Below, one piece after another: positions 59,731-64,000 of a DNA stretch of 64,000 nt. Every line of letters begins with the position of its first letter. Within the stretch, counting starts at the first letter, position 1. Location: the NCBI GenBank assembly GCA_016199985.1, contig JACQFQ010000069.1, positions 78,684-142,683 on the forward strand. Direction: 5' to 3'. The stretch comes from Verrucomicrobiota bacterium. GTDB taxonomy: Bacteria > Verrucomicrobiota > Verrucomicrobiia > Limisphaerales > UBA11320. The translations under genes were made by a program, and so were the position numbers. Under the pieces are notes generated by a model. The model saw nothing but the letters and a program-made list of their open reading frames with translations, did no database searches and had not been told where the DNA came from.

Positions 59731-59869
59731 AGTTCGGGTTCCTGAAGAACTGTATGGATTGTCGTAGCCAGTCTCCTTGACAAAATGGCCAAAGACTAGC
59801 ACTGAAACGCCAGTGTCCCCCATCGCGGGGACGGCTCCCACGCGCGCCGGAGATCAGGGCGTCATCCAA
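59731..59869. promoter_or_regulatory. Divergent promoter/operator region between rhaA and AraC-family regulator
   Basis: About 140 bp non-coding gap between divergently transcribed genes; relatively AT-richer than flanks. No exact operator assigned. Confidence 0.5.
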
Positions 59870-60736
59870 ATGCCTCAAACCCTGAAAACAAAAGACTGGT
59901 TCCATGCCGACGGGTTTCCCATCGCCGTGGAGCGACGCCATCCACAGGAACCCTTCGCGCGGCACAACCATGAGTTCGCCGAAGTCGTGCTCGTGACCGA
60001 AGGGCGGGGCCTCCATGTCCTGGGGTCCGAGTCGTGGCCGCTGACTCCCGGCGACGCGTTCGTGATCAGCGGGCATCGGGCGCATGAGTATCGGGAAATG
60101 GAGAACCTTTGCCTGGTGAACATCCTCTTCCAGCCCGCGCGCATCCAGCTGGACACCGGCGATCTCACGCGGCTGCCGGGCTACCACGCCCTGTTCACCC
60201 TGGAGCCCGCCTGGCGACGGCGGCACAACTTCAAAAGTCGACTGCACCTGAGCCCGTCCGAATTCGCGGTCGTGATGAGCTATGTGGACCACTTGGACGA
60301 GGAGCTTCGCGCTCGAACCCCCGGCTTCCGCGTCATGGCGACGGCCAGTTTCCTCCAGATCACGGCCTATCTTTCGCGTTGCTACGGACGCGCCAAGAAC
60401 CCGGATTCACGGGCCCTGCTCCGAATCGGCGAGGCGATCAGCCACCTGGAATCCCATTACGCGGAGGAAATCGACGTCGACCGGCTCGCGACCATCGCCC
60501 ATATGTCGAAACGCAGCTTCATCCGCGCGTTCCAATCCGCGATGGGGAACTCGCCGATCGCTTACCTCATCCAAACCCGCCTCAATCGGGCCTCGGAAGC
60601 CCTGCGACAAAGCGACCAAAGCATCACGGAGATCGCCTTCCAGGTTGGGTTCACGGACAGCAACTACTTCACGCGGCAATTCACCAAGAACTTCGGAGTG
60701 TCTCCGCGCCTGTATCGCCGGCAGCACCAGTCCTAA
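59870..60736 (+). CDS. AraC-family transcriptional regulator (RhaR/RhaS-like) with cupin N-terminus
   Basis: FARHNHEFAEVVLVTEGRGLHVLGSESWPLTPGDAFVISGHRAHEYREME; HTH LATIAHMSKRSFIRAFQSAMGNSPIAYLIQTRLNRASEALRQSDQSITEIAFQVGFTDSNYFTRQFTKNFGVSPRLYRR. Confidence 0.93.
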   Translation: MPQTLKTKDWFHADGFPIAVERRHPQEPFARHNHEFAEVVLVTEGRGLHVLGSESWPLTPGDAFVISGHRAHEYREMENLCLVNILFQPARIQLDTGDLTRLPGYHALFTLEPAWRRRHNFKSRLHLSPSEFAVVMSYVDHLDEELRARTPGFRVMATASFLQITAYLSRCYGRAKNPDSRALLRIGEAISHLESHYAEEIDVDRLATIAHMSKRSFIRAFQSAMGNSPIAYLIQTRLNRASEALRQSDQSITEIAFQVGFTDSNYFTRQFTKNFGVSPRLYRRQHQS

Positions 60737-60832
60737 CGAAAAGCGGCCTGCTCGTTCCCGCCCCTGAACCGACAGGCCGTTGTCGAACCGATCCCGGACG
60801 CGCTTCCCGCCTGACCTTCACGGCCGCCCCGC

Positions 60833-61033
60833 CTACTTCAGAGGCATGTAGATCTGCTCAGGGCGCGGCGGAGGCACAGGCTTCCAATCCATCGCCTTGT
60901 CCACGGCCAATCGCATTTGCTGAAACCACCACCGCGCCCGATGACGCCTCCGCTGCCCCCGGACCGCGCGGCACTCCGCGGAACTGGTCCGATTGAAGTT
61001 CATTTCGATCTGTTGCGATGTTGTCGTTCTCAT
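60833..61033 (-). CDS. Small Arg/Trp-rich hypothetical protein (66 aa)
   Basis: MRTTTSQQIEMNFNRTSSAECRAVRGQRRRHRARWWFQQMRLAVDKAMDWKPVPPPRPEQIYMPLK; occupies an otherwise empty intergenic interval. Confidence 0.5.
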   Translation of the reverse strand: MRTTTSQQIEMNFNRTSSAECRAVRGQRRRHRARWWFQQMRLAVDKAMDWKPVPPPRPEQIYMPLK

Positions 61034-61219
61034 AAGATTTGATCGTTTGTGACGCGCAAACCTTACCAAGGGGGGTAGGACAAATACGGTCGGCGGGGTG
61101 GAGAAGGAGGAAAAAGATTTGAGCCTCATTCTGCCAAGGGGCGGCGCGGAGGTTTCCGCCCACGGAGCGTTTTCCCGGGACGGTCCGGAACGCGGGAAGA
61201 GCGGGCGCTCCGGCGGCGC

Positions 61220-62311
61220 TCAGGGAACGAGGACGGCGGACTCATCGAAAACGGCGTGGCGGATCACGGATCGCTCGTCAGAGGTGTAGGTGACGTGGAT
61301 CTTGCCATCCGGTGTTTGTATCGCCGTGGGATAACCGAAGTCGCCAGGACCTTCCGCAAGGTTTCTTCTATGCGCGAACGATCGTCCGTTGTCCGTTGAG
61401 ATCGCGGCTGTGAGCGGCGTGCGATCGGTCATGCTGTTGTTGAAGACGAAGAGCAGATGGCCGTTGGCCAAGCGCAACAGTTCCACGGCGGCGTTGGGAT
61501 TGGGAAACTCGGTTTCGACGCCGGAGCTCCAGGTCTTGCCGCCATCGGTCGACTCGGTGCGAACGACGAATCCGTCGTGGCCGGCCACGTAGTCGCCCGC
61601 GCGACGACACATCGCCAGAAGATGGTTCCCATCGAGCAACGCCACCGCGGGTTGAAGGTTTCCGATTCGCGAACGAACGCGGTTTGATTCAGTCCATCGA
61701 CGCGTCTTCGGATCGAACAGGAGAAAGAACGAGCTCGTGTCGGGAGCGGTGAATTCCGGATCGTCGCCGGTCTCATGATAGACAGGCAGCAGGTATTGGC
61801 CGCTCGGAACGGTGATCGGACGCCCGCGCACCATGGTTCCCGCCTCCCAGGTCACTACAAAAGGGTCCGTCCATGTCCTGCCTTCGTCCTTGGATGTCTT
61901 CGCCATGATCCGGGAACTGGACCAGGTCTCGCCCGGGCGGACGACGAAGAAAAGCCACAGCGTGGTGTCCGGGGCCTGCCAGACCACGGGATTGCCCATG
62001 GCATACATCGGATTATGCGCGAGCGCCTGAGGTTTGGACCAATGGTAGCCGCCCCGGGCTCGGCGCGATCCAAACACCGAAGTCGTCGTGGAGTACTCGC
62101 CGTCGCCGCCGTAGTAAGCGATGAACAGATCGCCGCCGCGGAGGTCGGTGATGCAAACGGGATGCTTGTATCGGCCCGTCGCGGTCTCGGGGCCGAACAC
62201 CCTTTCCGTCCGGATCCGGGTGGAAACCGAGGCGGCCGAGAGCGGGTCGAAGCAAGCGGCGCCTAAGGCAACGATCATGGCCGCCATCACGCGAGAGTTC
62301 AGTCCCTTCAC
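61220..62311 (-). CDS. Sialidase/BNR-repeat (exo-alpha-sialidase-like) protein
   Basis: GRYKHPVCITDLRGGDLFIAYYGGDGEYSTTTSVFGSRRARGGYHWSKPQAL...SKDEGRTWTDPFVV, STDGGKTWSSGVETEFPNPN, STDNGRSFAHRRNL (Asp-box-like). GTG start overlaps upstream stop (GTGA); ATG at 62287 also possible. Confidence 0.85.
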   Translation of the reverse strand: MKGLNSRVMAAMIVALGAACFDPLSAASVSTRIRTERVFGPETATGRYKHPVCITDLRGGDLFIAYYGGDGEYSTTTSVFGSRRARGGYHWSKPQALAHNPMYAMGNPVVWQAPDTTLWLFFVVRPGETWSSSRIMAKTSKDEGRTWTDPFVVTWEAGTMVRGRPITVPSGQYLLPVYHETGDDPEFTAPDTSSFFLLFDPKTRRWTESNRVRSRIGNLQPAVALLDGNHLLAMCRRAGDYVAGHDGFVVRTESTDGGKTWSSGVETEFPNPNAAVELLRLANGHLLFVFNNSMTDRTPLTAAISTDNGRSFAHRRNLAEGPGDFGYPTAIQTPDGKIHVTYTSDERSVIRHAVFDESAVLVP

Positions 62312-63708
62312 TCGCCCACCAATTGTTCGATGTCCTCGCGGCTCACGGTGAATACATCCATGTCCTTCTTCACGGCGCCCAGGCTCACGAGGCACTCGGT
62401 GAACAGCTCGCGGGTCCGCAGCTCCAGGTCCTTCGCGCTGAGGTCGGTCATCACCTGGATGATCTTCGCGCCCTTCCGCACATGCGTCCGCTCGTCCGAC
62501 CGGATGAAGTCGCTGATGTGTCGCAGCAGCTCGTCGTTGCGGTCGCGCGCGGCGTCGATCAGGCTGTTGATGGTTTTCAACACGCCCACCTCGCCAAAAA
62601 GATTGATCTCCGCCATGGCGAACGCCGGTTCCATCGGACCGCGGCAAGTCGAGCCGGTGAGCCGGTTCTTCAACTCGAAGGGATCGTAACCCGCGGCGAG
62701 AAGCGCTCTGTGCCCAATTTCGGTATGACGCGCCTCGTCCCACGTGATCCGCGCCAGATCATGCTCGGCCTGGAAGCTCTTGAATCGGATATCCCAGATG
62801 AACGTGCCGAAGGCCTCAATCGCGTCGACCTCATCGCGTTGGGTTCGGATGAACCGCAGGCGCAGCGACTCGTAGGAGTCCTTTGGAAAGCGCTCGCCCC
62901 CATCGGCCACGTCGTAGTCGCCGGTGCTCTTGAACGTATCGAATCGACAATCGCGAAGGGGCGTCGTCCCCCGCTGAAAAGGAACGAGGGAGGAGCGCAG
63001 AGGGGAAGGCGCGTCGACTTTTGGATCCGATCCCGTCACTCCTCCGATCGAAGCCAGCAGGCGCTGCAAGTGCCAGCGCCAACTAGCCAGCGCGCTTTCC
63101 TCGACGCCGCCCTCGACGTACGCGGCGATCGCGAGGTCGGCCCACTCCAGCATCGGCGCGTAGTCCGCGAGGATCCTGTTCAGGCAGCGACGGGTAGGAA
63201 CATCGGCGACAGGGCAAGTGAGATCGATGTGGTGGCGGTAAGCGGTGGCGAGCGCGCGGCCCGCGACCTGATGGATTCCAACGAGCAGAGCCGCGGCGCC
63301 TTCGGCGCTGAGAACCTCCTCGATGAATCGATCGACCTCCGGGTCGCGAAACGCGTCAATCTCGGACAGCTTCTTTTCCTGTTCGCTTAAGCGCTCGCGC
63401 AACGCCCGGGCCGCGTCGGCATGCCAGAAAATGTGACGCCCAGTCTCGAGCTTTACCTCAAACTCGGGGATCGACAAGGTCCATGCCCCGAGCGCCTGCA
63501 TCAAGCGACGTTCAAAATAGAAGAATCGCAGCAAGCGGCGCGAGTTTTCCGCGACCGTAAATTGGCCGCCGAGGACGCGCCCATCGCGCGGGAATCGAAA
63601 CGGAAACTTTCGGCGGCGCTCGGAGGCGGCCTCTCGCTGGCCGGGGATAAGTCGCGCGGGAATCGACTCTTGAGAAGCGCCGTTCGCGAAGGAATGGATT
63701 TGGCTCAT
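62308..63708 (-). CDS. Ferritin-like / DUF455-type protein
   Basis: IRTQRDEVDAIEAFGTFIWDIRFKSFQAEHDLARITWDEARHTEIGHRALLAAGYDPFEL: ExxH-type ferritin-like motifs typical of DUF455; start set at MSQIHSF. Confidence 0.65.
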   Translation of the reverse strand: MSQIHSFANGASQESIPARLIPGQREAASERRRKFPFRFPRDGRVLGGQFTVAENSRRLLRFFYFERRLMQALGAWTLSIPEFEVKLETGRHIFWHADAARALRERLSEQEKKLSEIDAFRDPEVDRFIEEVLSAEGAAALLVGIHQVAGRALATAYRHHIDLTCPVADVPTRRCLNRILADYAPMLEWADLAIAAYVEGGVEESALASWRWHLQRLLASIGGVTGSDPKVDAPSPLRSSLVPFQRGTTPLRDCRFDTFKSTGDYDVADGGERFPKDSYESLRLRFIRTQRDEVDAIEAFGTFIWDIRFKSFQAEHDLARITWDEARHTEIGHRALLAAGYDPFELKNRLTGSTCRGPMEPAFAMAEINLFGEVGVLKTINSLIDAARDRNDELLRHISDFIRSDERTHVRKGAKIIQVMTDLSAKDLELRTRELFTECLVSLGAVKKDMDVFTVSREDIEQLVGE

Positions 63709-64000
63709 AGGGACCTCAAACGGGGTTGGACTTTGTCCTCGAACCATAGGCAGCCAGGGCCCGCAGCCAAGCTTTTTGAAGAGGACCACCGCACAGCGCC
63801 GTGTCTCGAACGTTTATCTTGCGTGACGCGCAAATCAATCACGGCTCATAGATCGGATGAGCGCCCCTGGCAGCTCACCCCCAGAGGTTGAGTCTGAGAT
63901 CCCTGAGGCAGAAGAGGGACAGGGACTGGACGCCGCGCAGGCGTCTGGCGCCGGTCTTTCTCTTGGGTCCGAAGCGGTGGCGATGGGCCTGGAACACGGC

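Noticed and set aside
61049-61060. GTGACGCGCAAA 12-mer shared with 63823-63834, both upstream of minus-strand genes
   Set aside because: A shared 12-mer is expected by chance in 64 kb and the distances to the starts differ (about 16 vs 115 bp).
63835-64000. Possible partial minus-strand ORF at window end (AVFQAHRHRFGPKRKTGARRLRGVQSLSLFCLRDLRLNLWG*)
   Set aside because: Too short and without a recognisable family; cannot be called from the window.

Overview
This is a high-GC window, very likely from a Verrucomicrobiota-type (PVC superphylum) chromosome. The lineage call rests on the DUF1800/DUF1501 pair, a PVC-type heme-binding CxxCH protein, a giant CotH/lamin-tail exoprotein and several secreted sugar-related proteins. 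I support about 45 protein-coding genes. I found no rRNA, tRNA, IS element, prophage or CRISPR array. Main observations: (1) a compact two-gene hybrid NRPS-PKS cluster (35549-45179; A-PCP-KS-AT / ACP-AMT-C-PCP-TE) with a proline-like A-domain code, a C domain whose HHxxxDG motif reads NMIACDG, no second A domain, and a Cys in place of Ser in the TE nucleophile elbow; (2) a MamK-like actin-family ATPase directly downstream of a small helical/Pro-rich partner, closed by a strong terminator (27390-29354); (3) a thioredoxin reductase whose reading frame is cut by an in-frame TGA, with the conserved C-terminus continuing in the same frame; (4) a protein of six ~46-aa Trp-led Myb/SANT-like repeats next to an EVE-domain gene; (5) an L-rhamnose isomerase/ABC/AraC locus lacking a binding protein, kinase and aldolase. 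Most other ORFs in the track are antisense or shadow ORFs of a GC-rich genome. All homology statements come from reading the translations and recalling families; no searches were run.
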